In this document: piece after piece, positions 8,380 to 16,919 of the stretch
How the letters are laid out: each line of letters opens with the position of its first letter
How positions within the stretch are numbered: position 1 is the stretch's first letter
From: Cellulomonas sp. S1-8
Lineage (GTDB): Bacteria; Actinomycetota; Actinomycetes; Actinomycetales; Cellulomonadaceae
DNA: 64,000 bases
Assembly: GCF_026184235.1 (NCBI RefSeq)
Contig: NZ_CP110806.1
Coordinates: 2,852,001-2,916,000 of the forward strand
Direction of reading: 5' to 3'
The notes under the pieces: model-generated
The model's input: only the letters and a program-made list of their open reading frames with translations
What the model was told of the DNA's origin: nothing
The model's database searches: none
Program-made: the position numbers and the translations under genes

Positions 8380-8826
8380 TCAGTGCAGCGCGTGGGGGCC
8401 CGCGTCGACCGGGGCCGCATCACCGGAGGCGGGCGCCCGCACCAGCTCGGCCGCTCGACCACCCGGCGTGCGCAGGGTCAACGTGCCGTCCTGCGACGCC
8501 ACGACCCCGCCGTCCTGCAGCAGCCCCAGCACCGCGCGCTCGGTCGTCGTCGCCTCCGGCGGGCCGGCCATGAGCGTCGCGACCACCGGACCGAACGACA
8601 GCGTCGACCCCTCGAGGCGCCAGGTGCCGCGGACCCGGTTGACGCCGGCGTAGCCGAACACCATGCCGTCACCGTCGAAGGTCAGCCACGGCGGTCCCTG
8701 CAGCCCGTCGGCGAGGTCGGTGCCGTCGACGCGCACCACCCGCCACGTCCCGTGCAGCCACGGGGCGTCCGGGACGGCACCCGTGGGGTCGGCGGTGGTC
8801 GGCTCGTCGTGCCCGTCGTCGCGCAT
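8380..8826 (-). CDS. META-domain (HslJ-like) protein
   Basis: A 148-residue protein with a META domain (about 22-125): WLHGTWRVVRVDGTDL, then the FGYAGVNRVRGTW core and GPVVATLMAGPP, matching the HslJ-like fold in which a GxNxxxG-type loop and a TxMAC/P-like segment are conserved. No signal peptide or lipobox is evident, unlike E. coli HslJ, so it may be cytosolic. It is downstream of hemQ on the same strand with a 43-base gap and may be co-transcribed. Precise role unknown. Confidence 0.72.
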   Translation of the reverse strand: MRDDGHDEPTTADPTGAVPDAPWLHGTWRVVRVDGTDLADGLQGPPWLTFDGDGMVFGYAGVNRVRGTWRLEGSTLSFGPVVATLMAGPPEATTTERAVLGLLQDGGVVASQDGTLTLRTPGGRAAELVRAPASGDAAPVDAGPHALH

Positions 8827-8869
8827 GCTCGATGATGGCACCCCCGTGACGGCGCGGGCGACAGGTGCG

Positions 8870-9580
8870 TCAGGCGCGCGGCAGCCGCTGCACCCAGTCG
8901 GCCAGCTCGACGCGCGGGCCCGTGTAGAACGGGACCTCCTCGCGCACGTGCAGCCGGGCCTGCGTGGCGCGCAGGTCGCGCATGAGGTCGACGATGCGGT
9001 GCAGCTCGCCGGCCTCGAACGCCAGGAGCCACTCGTAGTCGCCGAGCGCGAACGACGACACCGTGTTGGCGCGCACGTCGGCGTAGTCCCGCGCCGCCGC
9101 ACCGTGCTCGTGCAGCATGCGGCGACGGTCCTCGTCGGGCAGGACGTACCACTCGTAGGACCGGACGAAGGGGTAGAGGCACAGGTAGTCGCCCGCGGGC
9201 TCCCCCGCCATGAACGCCGGCACGTGCGCCCGGTTGAACTCGGCCGGCCGGTGCAGCCCGACGACCGACCACACGGGGGTCAGGTGCGCGCCCAGGGCGC
9301 TGGCCCGCAGCCGGTGGTAGGCGCCCTGCACCTGCTCGACCGTCTCCGCGTGCCACCACACCATGAGGTCCGCGTCGGCGCGCAGGCCGGCGACGTCGTA
9401 CCAGCCGCGCACGACGAGCCCGTCGTCGGACCCGACCGCGCGCTCCGCGTCGGCGACGACCGCGGCGCGCGCGTCGGCGTCGGCCGGCACGGGGCCGTCG
9501 ACGGCGAAGACGGACCACATCGTGTAGCGGATGGTGGCGTTGAGCGCGGCTGCATCGGGGGCGGTCGGTGGCGTGGTCAC
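8870..9580 (-). CDS. hemQ: Coproheme decarboxylase (HemQ/ChdC, chlorite dismutase family)
   Basis: A 236-residue cytosolic enzyme performing the last step of the coproporphyrin-dependent haem pathway, peroxide-driven decarboxylation of coproheme to haem b. Diagnostic segments are [11 protein letters not shown] at the N-terminus, the [10 protein letters not shown] stretch carrying the catalytic-Tyr region, and LHEHG with the proximal His, in the usual order. A GTG with GACGGAG five bases upstream is preferred to a GTG 23 codons earlier that would overlap hemH. It lies 44 bases after ferrochelatase on the same strand, consistent with a hemH-hemQ operon acting consecutively. Confidence 0.9.
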   Translation of the reverse strand: MTTPPTAPDAAALNATIRYTMWSVFAVDGPVPADADARAAVVADAERAVGSDDGLVVRGWYDVAGLRADADLMVWWHAETVEQVQGAYHRLRASALGAHLTPVWSVVGLHRPAEFNRAHVPAFMAGEPAGDYLCLYPFVRSYEWYVLPDEDRRRMLHEHGAAARDYADVRANTVSSFALGDYEWLLAFEAGELHRIVDLMRDLRATQARLHVREEVPFYTGPRVELADWVQRLPRA

Positions 9581-9624
9581 GGGGGCTCCGTCGGCTGGGG
9601 TGGGCAGGTGCGGGGTCGGCACGG

Positions 9625-10821
9625 TCACGAGGCGGGGTCCGTCGAGCACGCGGCCAGGCGCCCGGAGTCCTCACCGGCGCGCATGCGGCAGCAGCCGGGG
9701 GCGCACACCGAACGGAACGCCGGCAGCTCCCCCGTGGTCGCCTGGGCAGGTCGCGGCAGGCCGGCGTCGTCGGCGCGGGCGATCGCGGCGCGCTCCAGCA
9801 GCAGGTCGACCAGGCCGCTGACGAACGCGTCCCGCACGCCGACCGAGTCCGCGCGCACGGCGGTCATGCCCAGCTCCTGCGCCGTCTCCAGCGCCTCGGT
9901 GTCCAGGTCGAACGCCACCTCCATGTGGTCGGAGACGAAGCCGACCGGCGACAGCACGACCGACGTCGTGCCCGCCGCGGCGAGGACGGCGAGGTGGTCG
10001 TTGACGTCGGGCTCGAGCCACGGCTGGCTGGGCGGGCCGGAGCGCGAGCAGAACGCCAGGTCCCACTCGACCGTCCGGCCGAGTCGCTGCGACGCCGCCG
10101 CGGCGACGGTGCGTGCGACGTCGAGGTGCTGCTCGCGGTACGACGCGCCGGCGACGACCGACGCCTCCTCCATCGTGTCCGGGATCGAGTGCGTCACGAA
10201 CACGAGCCGCGGCCAGGCGGCGTCGGCCGCGACACCCGCGTAGGCCTCGACGACGGCGTCGACGTTCGCGCGCACGAAGCCCGGGTGGTTGAAGTAGGAG
10301 CGCACCTTGTCGACGACGAGCGGGTGCGACCCCTCGGGGGCACCGACCTGGCCGGCGAGGTCGCCCAGCGCGGTCCAGAGGTTCTCGCGGTACTGCCGGC
10401 AGCCCGAGTAGGACGAGTACGCGGAGGTGACCAGGGCCACGGCCCGGCGGGCGCCGGCGGCGTACGCCTCGGCCAGCGCGTCGCGCGTGTACGGCTCCCA
10501 GTTGCGGTTGCCCCACACGACGGGGACGTCGAGCCCCCGGCTGCTCAGCTCGGCCTGCACCGCGGCGCGCAGCGCGAGGTTCTGCTCGTTGATGGGGCTG
10601 CGGCCACCGAAGTGGTGGTAGTGCTCGGCGACCTCGGCGAGGCGCGCGTCCGGGATGTTCTTGCCCGCGGTCACGTTGCGCAGGAACGGCAGCACGTCGT
10701 CGGGGCCGTTCGGCCCGCCGAAGGAGAACAGCAGGACGGCGTCGTACGGGTCCAGCCCGGCCGCTCCGGCCAGGGGGACGGCCGTCCGGTCGGTGGCGGG
10801 GGGCGTCGAGGGCGTCGTCAC
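9625..10821 (-). CDS. hemH: Coproporphyrin ferrochelatase
   Basis: A protein of about 398 residues inserting Fe2+ into coproporphyrin III, the step before HemQ. Recognisable blocks are [31 protein letters not shown], the catalytic His in [12 protein letters not shown], and the acidic helix [16 protein letters not shown]-terminal Cys cluster (VCAPGCC) and an internal Cys in [12 protein letters not shown] fit the [2Fe-2S] cluster known in actinobacterial ferrochelatases. The start is uncertain: this GTG, another three codons upstream, or one 26 codons upstream; the N-terminal 20 residues are low-complexity. First gene of a hemH-hemQ pair, divergent from the kinase gene. Confidence 0.9.
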   Translation of the reverse strand: MTTPSTPPATDRTAVPLAGAAGLDPYDAVLLFSFGGPNGPDDVLPFLRNVTAGKNIPDARLAEVAEHYHHFGGRSPINEQNLALRAAVQAELSSRGLDVPVVWGNRNWEPYTRDALAEAYAAGARRAVALVTSAYSSYSGCRQYRENLWTALGDLAGQVGAPEGSHPLVVDKVRSYFNHPGFVRANVDAVVEAYAGVAADAAWPRLVFVTHSIPDTMEEASVVAGASYREQHLDVARTVAAAASQRLGRTVEWDLAFCSRSGPPSQPWLEPDVNDHLAVLAAAGTTSVVLSPVGFVSDHMEVAFDLDTEALETAQELGMTAVRADSVGVRDAFVSGLVDLLLERAAIARADDAGLPRPAQATTGELPAFRSVCAPGCCRMRAGEDSGRLAACSTDPAS

Positions 10822-11054
10822 GGGAAGCACCGTCCGATCATCCCATCGAGCCCGCCGGCCGCCCGTCGGCGGTGGCGCCGGGCGGCGTGACGTTGTCACG
10901 ACACCGTGTCACCTCGTCGGGATCGGCGTGACCGTTCCGGTGCGCGTGCCGTCACCCGGACGGGTGCCTCCGGGTGCGTGCGGCCCGGCGCCGCTCTACC
11001 GTCGTCCTGGCGCGACACCTGCGCGCCGGAGTCCCAGGAACCGGAGCCCGATCG

Positions 11055-11069
11055 ATGAGCGAGCCGTGA
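11055..11069 (+). other. Five-codon upstream ORF overlapping the kinase start
   Basis: ATG AGC GAG CCG TGA, with a better ribosome site (GGAG, about 8 bases upstream) than the following kinase gene. Its stop overlaps the kinase GTG start (GTGA). It may couple translation of the kinase, or it may reflect a start-site mutation. A TACCGT -10-like hexamer lies at 10997-11002. Confidence 0.35.
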
Positions 11070-11947
11070 CACGTGCCGGTCGGCACGCGGCGCCTGAGCT
11101 GGCGCACCGCTACGTGCTCGGCGAACGGTTGGGCGAGGGCGGCTCGGCCGAGGTCCTGCGGGCCGTCGACACGCGGCTCGACCGGCCCGTCGCCGTCAAG
11201 CTGTTCCGGCTCACCGGTGCGGACGCCGCCCAGGTGCGGCGCTACGCCCAGGAGGCCCGCGTGCTGGCCGACCTGTCCCACCCGTCCCTGGTGGCGCTGC
11301 TCGACGTCGGCGCCGACGTCATGCCCGGCACGGGTCCCGTCGCGTTCCTCGTCATGGAGCTCGTGGAGGGGCGCACCCTGCGCGACCTCGTCGCCGACGG
11401 ACCCCTGGACGCCGTGACGACCGCCGACGTCGGGCACCAGCTCGCGCAGGGTCTGGCGCACGCCCACCGCGCAGGTGTCGTGCACCGCGACGTCAAGCCG
11501 TCGAACGTGCTGGTCGCGGACACGACGCCGACGTCGGGCCGCCGTGACGCCCCGACCCTGCCGGTCGTCCTCGCGGACTTCGGCATCGCTGCCTCCGAGG
11601 CGTCGCTGCAGGCAGCCCGCCCGGACGACCGCGCGACAGCCGGGTACCAGAGCCCCGAGCAGGCGCTGGGTGCGTCGGCCGGGCCCTCGAGCGACGTGTA
11701 CTCCCTCGGTCTCGTGCTGCTCGAGTGCCTCACGGCCCGGCGCGCGTACCCGGGCGACCCGCTGACGGCTTCCCTCGCCCGCCTGCTGCACGGCCCGCAG
11801 ATCGCCGACGACGTCGACCGCGACTTCGCGGTGCTGCTGCGCGCGATGACGGCGTCCGACCCCGCGCAGCGCCCCACGATGGTCGCGGTGTCCGCCGAGC
11901 TGCGAGGGCTGCGTCGCCAGCGCGAGCGGACGCTGCGCGTCTCCTGA
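11066..11947 (+). CDS. Soluble Hanks-type Ser/Thr protein kinase
   Basis: About 293 residues, just the catalytic domain. Visible are the glycine loop (LGEGGSAEV), invariant Lys in VAVKLF, catalytic loop HRDVKPSNV, a DFG motif (ADFGIAAS), SPEQ as the APE-like motif and DVYSLG in subdomain IX. There is no transmembrane segment and no PASTA or other sensor domain, unlike PknB, so it is a small cytosolic kinase. The GTG start overlaps a tiny upstream ORF and has a weak ribosome site of its own; a longer in-frame extension overlaps the hemH promoter and is rejected. Substrate unknown. Confidence 0.82.
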   Translation: MTRAGRHAAPELAHRYVLGERLGEGGSAEVLRAVDTRLDRPVAVKLFRLTGADAAQVRRYAQEARVLADLSHPSLVALLDVGADVMPGTGPVAFLVMELVEGRTLRDLVADGPLDAVTTADVGHQLAQGLAHAHRAGVVHRDVKPSNVLVADTTPTSGRRDAPTLPVVLADFGIAASEASLQAARPDDRATAGYQSPEQALGASAGPSSDVYSLGLVLLECLTARRAYPGDPLTASLARLLHGPQIADDVDRDFAVLLRAMTASDPAQRPTMVAVSAELRGLRRQRERTLRVS

Positions 11948-11960
11948 GCCCACCCTCGGC

Positions 11961-11989
11961 CCCCTGAGCACCCCAGGAGTCGTCAGGGG
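11961..11989. terminator. Weak bidirectional hairpin between convergent genes
   Basis: CCCCTGA and TCAGGGG pair across a 15-base loop between the kinase and the convergent flavodoxin gene; the right arm includes the flavodoxin stop codon. Confidence 0.35.
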
Positions 11990-12507
11990 CGGTGCGCCGC
12001 CAGCGGCACCGTGGCGGGCAGGGAGTCGAGCGCGTCGGCGATCTCGTCGGCCCAGGCCGCGACGGCCCCCATGTCGCGGTGGTCCCCCTCGCGCGCCCGA
12101 CCGCCGGCGATGATGGCGCGCTCGGTGAACGAGAGCACCGAGCGGTCGAGGCGGCCGCGGAAGCTGCGGTGCCCCCGCGCGCCGACGCGGTCGCACAGCG
12201 CCGCGACCTCCAGGGGCGAGTTGGCCGAGTTGGCGGGCTGCGTGGCGAGGCCGGACGAGAACGTCCACACGAGCCGCCCGCGCAGGTCGTCGGCGCACCG
12301 GTCGGCGAGGTCGCGCGCAGCGGGCAGCCAGTGGGCGGTGTACACCGCGGAACCCAGGAGGACCGCGCCGTAGCCCGTCACGCCTGCGACCTCCTCGGGG
12401 GCGCGGAGGTCCACCTCGTGCCCGCGGCCGCGCAACCGGGCCGCCGCCACCTCACCGATCTCCCAGGTGCCCTGGTGGCGCGACGCCACCGCCAGGAGGA
12501 TGCGCAT
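11983..12507 (-). CDS. Flavodoxin-domain protein (HemG/flavodoxin_5-like)
   Basis: A 174-residue FMN-binding flavodoxin-fold protein. The phosphate-binding loop is the N-terminal VASRHQGTWEIGE, a variant of the flavodoxin T/S-x-T-G-x-T loop; GYGAVLLGSAVYTAHW and VWTFSSGLAT fit the second and third FMN-contacting loops. The pattern resembles the flavodoxin-like protoporphyrinogen oxidase HemG family and actinobacterial flavodoxin_5 proteins. A HemG-type function is doubtful because hemQ-dependent organisms normally use HemY. It lies 100 bases downstream of a MarR-type regulator on the same strand, so redox-responsive co-regulation is possible. Confidence 0.75.
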   Translation of the reverse strand: MRILLAVASRHQGTWEIGEVAAARLRGRGHEVDLRAPEEVAGVTGYGAVLLGSAVYTAHWLPAARDLADRCADDLRGRLVWTFSSGLATQPANSANSPLEVAALCDRVGARGHRSFRGRLDRSVLSFTERAIIAGGRAREGDHRDMGAVAAWADEIADALDSLPATVPLAAHRP

Positions 12508-12607
12508 CGTCGCTCCTTCGCCGTCCGTCGCCCGGGCCCGGTGCCCGTCGCTCCCCCATCGTCGCCGAGGGGTCGGCGGATCTCCTGGGCCCGAGGTCCC
12601 CGCCGGG

Positions 12608-13135
12608 TCAGCTGCCAGGCGGCTCGTCGTCGTCGGTCGTCCTGCCTGGTGCCGGCAGGTCCTGCTGGGCGAGGCGCAGCTTGGTGCACAGGTGCTCCAG
12701 CGTGGCGAGCTCGTCGGGGTCGAGCGCGCCGCCCACGAGGGCGTCGATCGAGTGCGCGTGCCGTCGGCCGATCTCGCGCTGGCGGGACGCGCCGAGGTCG
12801 GTCAGGTGCACGGCCCGGCCGCGGCGGTCGCCCTCGACCGGTCCGCGACGCACCAGCCCGTCGGCCTCGAGGCGGTCGACGAGGCGGGACAGGCTGGGCT
12901 GCGTCAGCAGGCTCGACCCGGCGAGCTCGCGCAGCCGCAGGGCGTGCTGCGGCGCGCGGGACAGGGTGTAGAGCACGTCGTACTCGCGCATGCTCGTGCC
13001 GCCCCAGACGTCGTCGCGGGCGAACCTGCGCACGAGCGTGACCTGCGCGCGGAACAGCGCCTCCCACGCGTCGACGGAGGCCCGCACGGCGTGTCCGGCG
13101 GCGACGGGCCCGGGTCCGGTGTCGTCCTCGACCAT
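12608..13135 (-). CDS. MarR-family transcriptional regulator
   Basis: A 175-residue winged-helix regulator. The N-terminal dimerisation helix (AWEALFRAQVTLVRRF) is followed by the recognition helices (LRLRELAGSSLLTQPSLSRLVDRLEADG) and the wing with the conserved acidic/basic pair (EGDRRGRAVHLTDLG), then a C-terminal dimer helix. One Cys near residue 150 could sense redox state but is not at the OhrR position. ATG start. Immediately upstream of the flavodoxin gene, a plausible target. Confidence 0.85.
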   Translation of the reverse strand: MVEDDTGPGPVAAGHAVRASVDAWEALFRAQVTLVRRFARDDVWGGTSMREYDVLYTLSRAPQHALRLRELAGSSLLTQPSLSRLVDRLEADGLVRRGPVEGDRRGRAVHLTDLGASRQREIGRRHAHSIDALVGGALDPDELATLEHLCTKLRLAQQDLPAPGRTTDDDEPPGS

Positions 13136-13358
13136 CAACGGTTCACCCCTTGCGCGGCCCCCGCCGGTCGCCGCATCCTCGTCACCGTCGCACCTCGACG
13201 TCGGGGAGATCATGTCATCACGGACCACCGCGACCGGCGTCCGGTGGCCGCTCCTCGCCGCGCCGAGCACCGTCACCCTGGGCGGCGCCACCTGCACGGC
13301 GGCCCGCGCGGGGCATGAGCGGGGCGTCGCGGGGGCCGCGCCCCGCGGCGTCCTGGCG

Positions 13359-13390
13359 GAGGGTCCGGTGGCACGTGCCACCGGGCCCTC
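13359..13390. repeat. 32-bp near-perfect dyad without loop upstream of the NYN gene
   Basis: Two 16-base arms meet at GCAC/GTGC with one mismatch. It lies ten bases before the -10 element of the NYN gene. It could be an operator for a dimeric regulator or a stem-loop; there is no loop, which favours a protein site. Confidence 0.5.
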
Positions 13391-13399
13391 GGTCACGTC

Positions 13400-13411
13400 T
13401 ACCCTGGGGCG
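13400..13411 (+). promoter_or_regulatory. Leaderless-type -10 (TACCCT) of the NYN gene
   Basis: TACCCT, then six bases, then ATG. With a normal 6-7-base discriminator, transcription would start at or next to the A of the start codon, and no Shine-Dalgarno is present. Confidence 0.5.
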
Positions 13412-13975
13412 ATGACCGAGACGGGCACGACGTACCTCCTGGTGGACGGCGAGAACATCGACGCCACGCTCGGCTCCTCGATCCTGGGCGGACGACCCAC
13501 GCCGGAGCAACGGCCGCGCTGGGAGCGCGTCCTGAGCTTCGCCCAGCAGACGTGGCAGCAGCCGGTGAAGGCGCTGTTCTTCCTCAACGCGTCGAACGGC
13601 ACGCTGCCGATGTCGTTCGTGCAGGCGCTCACCGCGATCGGCTTCGTGCCGATCCCGCTGTCGGGCGAGACGTACGAGAAGGTCGTCGACATCGGCATCA
13701 AGCGCACGCTCGACGCGATCGCGGGCCGCGAGGGCGACGTGCTGCTGGCGAGCCACGACGGCGACTTCGCGCCCGAGGTCGCGACGCTGGTCGACGGCGG
13801 CCGCCGGGTCGGTCTGCTGGCTTTCCGGGAGTTCACGAGCCAGTCGCTGGCCGGCCTGACCGCGCGCGGCCTGCAGACCTTCGACCTCGAGACGGACGTC
13901 GCGGCGTTCAACGTGCAGCTGCCGCGCCTGCGGATCATCCCGCTGGAGGAGTTCGACCCGCTGCGCTACCTCTGA
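13412..13975 (+). CDS. NYN-domain (PIN-like) protein, putative ribonuclease
   Basis: 187 residues forming a single NYN domain, the PIN-like nuclease fold of the LabA/DUF88 group. Acidic active-site residues are visible: Asp12 and Asn15 in LLVDGENID, Asp93 in VVDIGIKRTL, and Asp116/Asp118 in SHDGDFAP. No partner domain (such as LOTUS) follows. It would be a metal-dependent RNase in the cytosol; the target is unknown. The ATG lies six bases after a TACCCT -10 element, suggesting leaderless mRNA. Confidence 0.85.
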   Translation: MTETGTTYLLVDGENIDATLGSSILGGRPTPEQRPRWERVLSFAQQTWQQPVKALFFLNASNGTLPMSFVQALTAIGFVPIPLSGETYEKVVDIGIKRTLDAIAGREGDVLLASHDGDFAPEVATLVDGGRRVGLLAFREFTSQSLAGLTARGLQTFDLETDVAAFNVQLPRLRIIPLEEFDPLRYL

Positions 13976-13980
13976 GACGA

Positions 13981-14014
13981 CGACGGCCGCACCCCGCAGG
14001 GGGCGCGGCCGTCG
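13981..14014. terminator. Bidirectional terminator between convergent genes
   Basis: CGACGGCCGC pairs with GCGGCCGTCG, with an inner CCCC/GGGG pair, six bases after the NYN stop and before the convergent lipoprotein stop. Confidence 0.75.
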
Positions 14015-14039
14015 GTCGGGCGGGGCGGAACGGTCTCCC

Positions 14040-14873
14040 TCAGCCCGCGGCGGGTGTGAAGCCCTGCGTCAGCGCCTCGTCGATCGTCGTCCGCACGTGG
14101 TCGGCGTGGACGCCGTCGGCCGCCATGAACTCGACCCCGTGGGCGGTGCCCGAGACCTGGATGACGATCGAGGTCTTGTCGTTGCGCACGACCAGCGCGC
14201 TGTCGGCAGCCGGCACCTGCGGGTCGTCGGTCGAGGAGAAGACCTGCAGCGGCCCGGTGAACTGGCTCGTCTCGGCGCGGGCGTCGACCTCCCCGTACTG
14301 CGCCGGCGGGCTGAGCGCGACGACGGCGACGGCACCGAGGTCGTCGGCCAGGCCGGCGGCGAGCGTCCCGCCGGCCGACGCGCCGACGAACGCGACGTCC
14401 TTGGCACCGGTCGCGTGGAGCACGTCGAGCGCGGCCTGGAAGCCGACCTCGCCGGACGCGCCCCAGTCGTAGGTCGCGACGAGGTACCCGGCGCCGGCGA
14501 GGCGGACGACCTCGGCGGCCCACTGGCACACGTCGCCGCCGACCTGCGGGGCGAAGAGCACGCCACGCTCGCCCGCTCCGGCCCACGCGACGTTCGTCGC
14601 GGCGGCGGCCTCGCCGACCTGGGCGTAGGCCACACCCTCGGTGAGGCACGCGGGCGGGGGCGCCGAGGCCATCTCGACGGGGGCGCTCTCGAGCATCGTG
14701 GGGCCGGGCGCCTCGGTCTGCTCCGCGGTGGGCGGCGCGGAGGGCGACGGCTCGGTGCCGGTCGAGCACGCGGCGAGCAGCCCGAGCGCGAGGAGGCTCA
14801 CGGCGGTGGCCCGGGCGCGCGGGGCGCGCGGGAGCAGCGGACGGGGGGACGGGGGGACGGGTCGCAGACGCAC
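14040..14873 (-). CDS. Alpha/beta-hydrolase-fold lipoprotein
   Basis: 277 residues. An Arg/Pro-rich n-region and a hydrophobic segment lead to the lipobox LLAAC, so it is anchored outside the membrane. After a Pro/Ser/Glu-rich tether comes a compact alpha/beta-hydrolase core: strand VLFAPQ, then FVGASAGGTLAAG (nucleophile elbow G-x-S-x-G with catalytic Ser), Asp in SSTDDPQVPAADS and His in SGTAHGVEFM, giving a plausible triad. Two further cysteines (CLTEG and VCQWA) may form a disulfide. Substrate unknown; a dienelactone-hydrolase-like or esterase role is possible. Divergent from the HIT gene. Confidence 0.75.
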   Translation of the reverse strand: MRLRPVPPSPRPLLPRAPRARATAVSLLALGLLAACSTGTEPSPSAPPTAEQTEAPGPTMLESAPVEMASAPPPACLTEGVAYAQVGEAAAATNVAWAGAGERGVLFAPQVGGDVCQWAAEVVRLAGAGYLVATYDWGASGEVGFQAALDVLHATGAKDVAFVGASAGGTLAAGLADDLGAVAVVALSPPAQYGEVDARAETSQFTGPLQVFSSTDDPQVPAADSALVVRNDKTSIVIQVSGTAHGVEFMAADGVHADHVRTTIDEALTQGFTPAAG

Positions 14874-14924
14874 ATGCGATTCCTAGGCGGTGGTCGCGGA
14901 TAGGACAAGGCCCGTCCGGTGCGT

Positions 14925-14932
14925 AAACGTTT
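14925..14932. promoter_or_regulatory. AAACGTTT palindrome in a divergent promoter region
   Basis: AAACGTTT within GTGCGTAAACGTTTCGG resembles the central part of many LacI-family operators. It lies between the divergent lipoprotein and HIT genes, about 27 bases upstream of the HIT -10. No cognate regulator is adjacent. Confidence 0.25.
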
Positions 14933-14958
14933 CGGACATCCTGTGAACCACGACGCGC

Positions 14959-14970
14959 TAGCGTGTGGCC
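14959..14970 (+). promoter_or_regulatory. Leaderless-type -10 (TAGCGT) of the HIT gene
   Basis: TAGCGT plus six bases, then ATG. The 15-base string TAGCGTGTGGCCATG is repeated with one change upstream of the DUF4349 gene at 30466. Confidence 0.55.
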
Positions 14971-15417
14971 ATGCCGACGCTGTTCACGCGCATCATCGAC
15001 GGCGGGATCCCCGGCCGCTTCGTCTGGGCCGACGACCTCGCGGTCGTCCTGCTCACCATCGCCCCCATCACCGACGGTCACGCGCTCGTCGTCCCCCGTG
15101 CCGAGGTCGAGCAGCTCACCGACGCCCCCGACGACCTGCTGGCGCACCTCGTGTCCGTCGCCCGCAGCGTCGGGCGCGCCCAGCAGGCCGCGTGGGGAGC
15201 GCCGCGCGCGGCGCTGCTCGTCGCCGGCTTCGAGGTCCCCCACCTCCACCTGCACGTGCTGCCGGCCTGGGACGAGTCGAGCCTCACGTTCGCCCACGCC
15301 CGCCACGACGTCCCGCCCGCCGACCTCGACGCCGCGGCGGAGCGCCTGCGCTCCGCGCTGCGCGACGCCGGGCACGGCGCGCACGTCCCCGCCGACGTGT
15401 CCTCCCCGGCACTGTGA
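14971..15417 (+). CDS. HIT-family hydrolase
   Basis: A 148-residue cytosolic histidine-triad protein. The N-terminal MPTLFTRIIDGGIPGRFVW, the VVPRAEV strand and the triad PHLHLHVLP are typical of the HINT/Fhit-like branch, which hydrolyses nucleoside phosphoramidates or dinucleotides. The ATG is chosen over a GTG two codons upstream because it lies at the expected transcription start of the TAGCGT promoter. About 100 bases upstream of nhaA on the same strand, possibly an operon. Confidence 0.88.
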   Translation: MPTLFTRIIDGGIPGRFVWADDLAVVLLTIAPITDGHALVVPRAEVEQLTDAPDDLLAHLVSVARSVGRAQQAAWGAPRAALLVAGFEVPHLHLHVLPAWDESSLTFAHARHDVPPADLDAAAERLRSALRDAGHGAHVPADVSSPAL

Positions 15418-15514
15418 CCGTGGCGCGCACCGTGCCGCGGACCCCCGGTCCGGACCCGCTCGCCCGGGGACGACGCTGAGCGGCGGCACCGGCCGGCCGA
15501 CCCTGCGGGAGCGG

Positions 15515-16864
15515 ATGCTGCACGGCCGTGACCTGCGGGTGACGACGCTCGCACCCGCGGTCCGCACGTTCCTCGCCACCGAGGCGGGCAGCGCCGTCGT
15601 CCTGCTCGTCGCGACGCTCACGGCACTCGTGTGGGCCAACTCGCCGTGGCGCGACGCCTACACGGCGCTGTGGCACACGCCCGCCGGGATGTTCGTCGGC
15701 GACGTGGGCATCGAGCTGGACCTGCAGCACTGGGTCAACGACTTCGCGATGGCCGTGTTCTTCGCGGTCGTCGGGCTCGAGATCAACCGTGAGGCGACCC
15801 GCGGCGAGCTGCGTGACCCGCGCGCCGTCGCCGTCCCCGCGCTCGGTGCGGTCGGCGGGCTCCTGGTGCCCGTGCTGATCTTCGTCGCGTTCAACGCCGG
15901 CACCGAGGCCGTGCACGGCTGGGGCGTCGTGATGTCGACCGACACGGCCTTCCTCGTCGGCGTCCTCGCGCTGTTCGGCCCGCGCTGCCCCGACCGGCTG
16001 CGCATGTTCCTGCTGACCCTCGCGATCGTCGACGACATCGGCGCCATCATCGCCATGGCGATCTTCTACACCGACGGCGTCGACCTGCGCGCCCTCGCCC
16101 TGGCCGCGGCGCTCGTCGCGGTGCTGCTGGCACTGCGGGTGCGAGGTGTGTGGCGCCTGGCCCCGTACGTCGCCGTCGGGCTCGCCCTGTGGGTCGCCGT
16201 GCTCGCGTCCGGGGTGCACGCGACGATCGCGGGCGTGCTCGTCGGCCTGCTCGTGCCGACGACCATGCCGCACGACCGGCGCCGTGACGCGGTCGCGGTG
16301 CACGCCCGCCGCTTCCTGTCCGAGGGCGGCGCCGCCCACGAGCACGCCGCCGAGGTCGCCGGGCGCGCCGCCGTGCCCACGGGCGACCGGCTGCAGCGCG
16401 TGCTGCACCCGTGGAGCGCGTTCGTCGTCGTGCCGCTCTTCGGGCTCGCCAACGCGGGCGTGCGGCTCGACCCCGCGACGCTCGCCGACGCGTTCTCGTC
16501 CCGGCTGACCGTCGGCATCGCGGTCGCGCTCGTCCTCGGCAACGCGATCGGCGTCACCGGCGCCGCGACGCTCGCGCTGCGCCTGGGGCTGGGGGACCTG
16601 CCCGGCCGGGTGCGCTGGGGTCACCTCATGGGCGGTGCCGTGCTCGCGGGCATCGGGTTCACGATCTCGCTGTTCATCGCCCAGCTCGCGTTCGACGACC
16701 CGGTGCTGCTGGAGCGCGCCAAGATCGGCGTGCTCGCCGGGTCGCTCGTCGCCGCCGTCGCGGGGTCGCTGCTGCTGCGCTGGCTGGGCGAGCGGCTGCC
16801 GCTGTGCACGCCGCCGAGCCTGCCCCCGACGCTGCCGCCGCTGCCGTGGCGCACGGCCGGCTGA
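15515..16864 (+). CDS. nhaA: Na+/H+ antiporter NhaA
   Basis: A membrane antiporter of about 449 residues exchanging internal Na+ for external protons. The NhaA signature is complete: MSTDTAFLVGVLALFG and the paired aspartates in LAIVDDIGAI (ion-binding Asp-Asp), with a C-terminal GGAVLAGIGFTISLFI helix. Eleven to twelve helices are predicted. The start is uncertain: this ATG has GGGAG only a few bases upstream; no better in-frame ATG or GTG is seen after the HIT stop, but the protein may begin about 15 residues earlier at a rare codon. Pro-rich C-terminal tail. Confidence 0.88.
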   Translation: MLHGRDLRVTTLAPAVRTFLATEAGSAVVLLVATLTALVWANSPWRDAYTALWHTPAGMFVGDVGIELDLQHWVNDFAMAVFFAVVGLEINREATRGELRDPRAVAVPALGAVGGLLVPVLIFVAFNAGTEAVHGWGVVMSTDTAFLVGVLALFGPRCPDRLRMFLLTLAIVDDIGAIIAMAIFYTDGVDLRALALAAALVAVLLALRVRGVWRLAPYVAVGLALWVAVLASGVHATIAGVLVGLLVPTTMPHDRRRDAVAVHARRFLSEGGAAHEHAAEVAGRAAVPTGDRLQRVLHPWSAFVVVPLFGLANAGVRLDPATLADAFSSRLTVGIAVALVLGNAIGVTGAATLALRLGLGDLPGRVRWGHLMGGAVLAGIGFTISLFIAQLAFDDPVLLERAKIGVLAGSLVAAVAGSLLLRWLGERLPLCTPPSLPPTLPPLPWRTAG

Positions 16865-16919
16865 CGCGGGCCGTCGCACCACCGGGCCGTCGCGCACCGG
16901 GACCTCACACCGCCGGACC

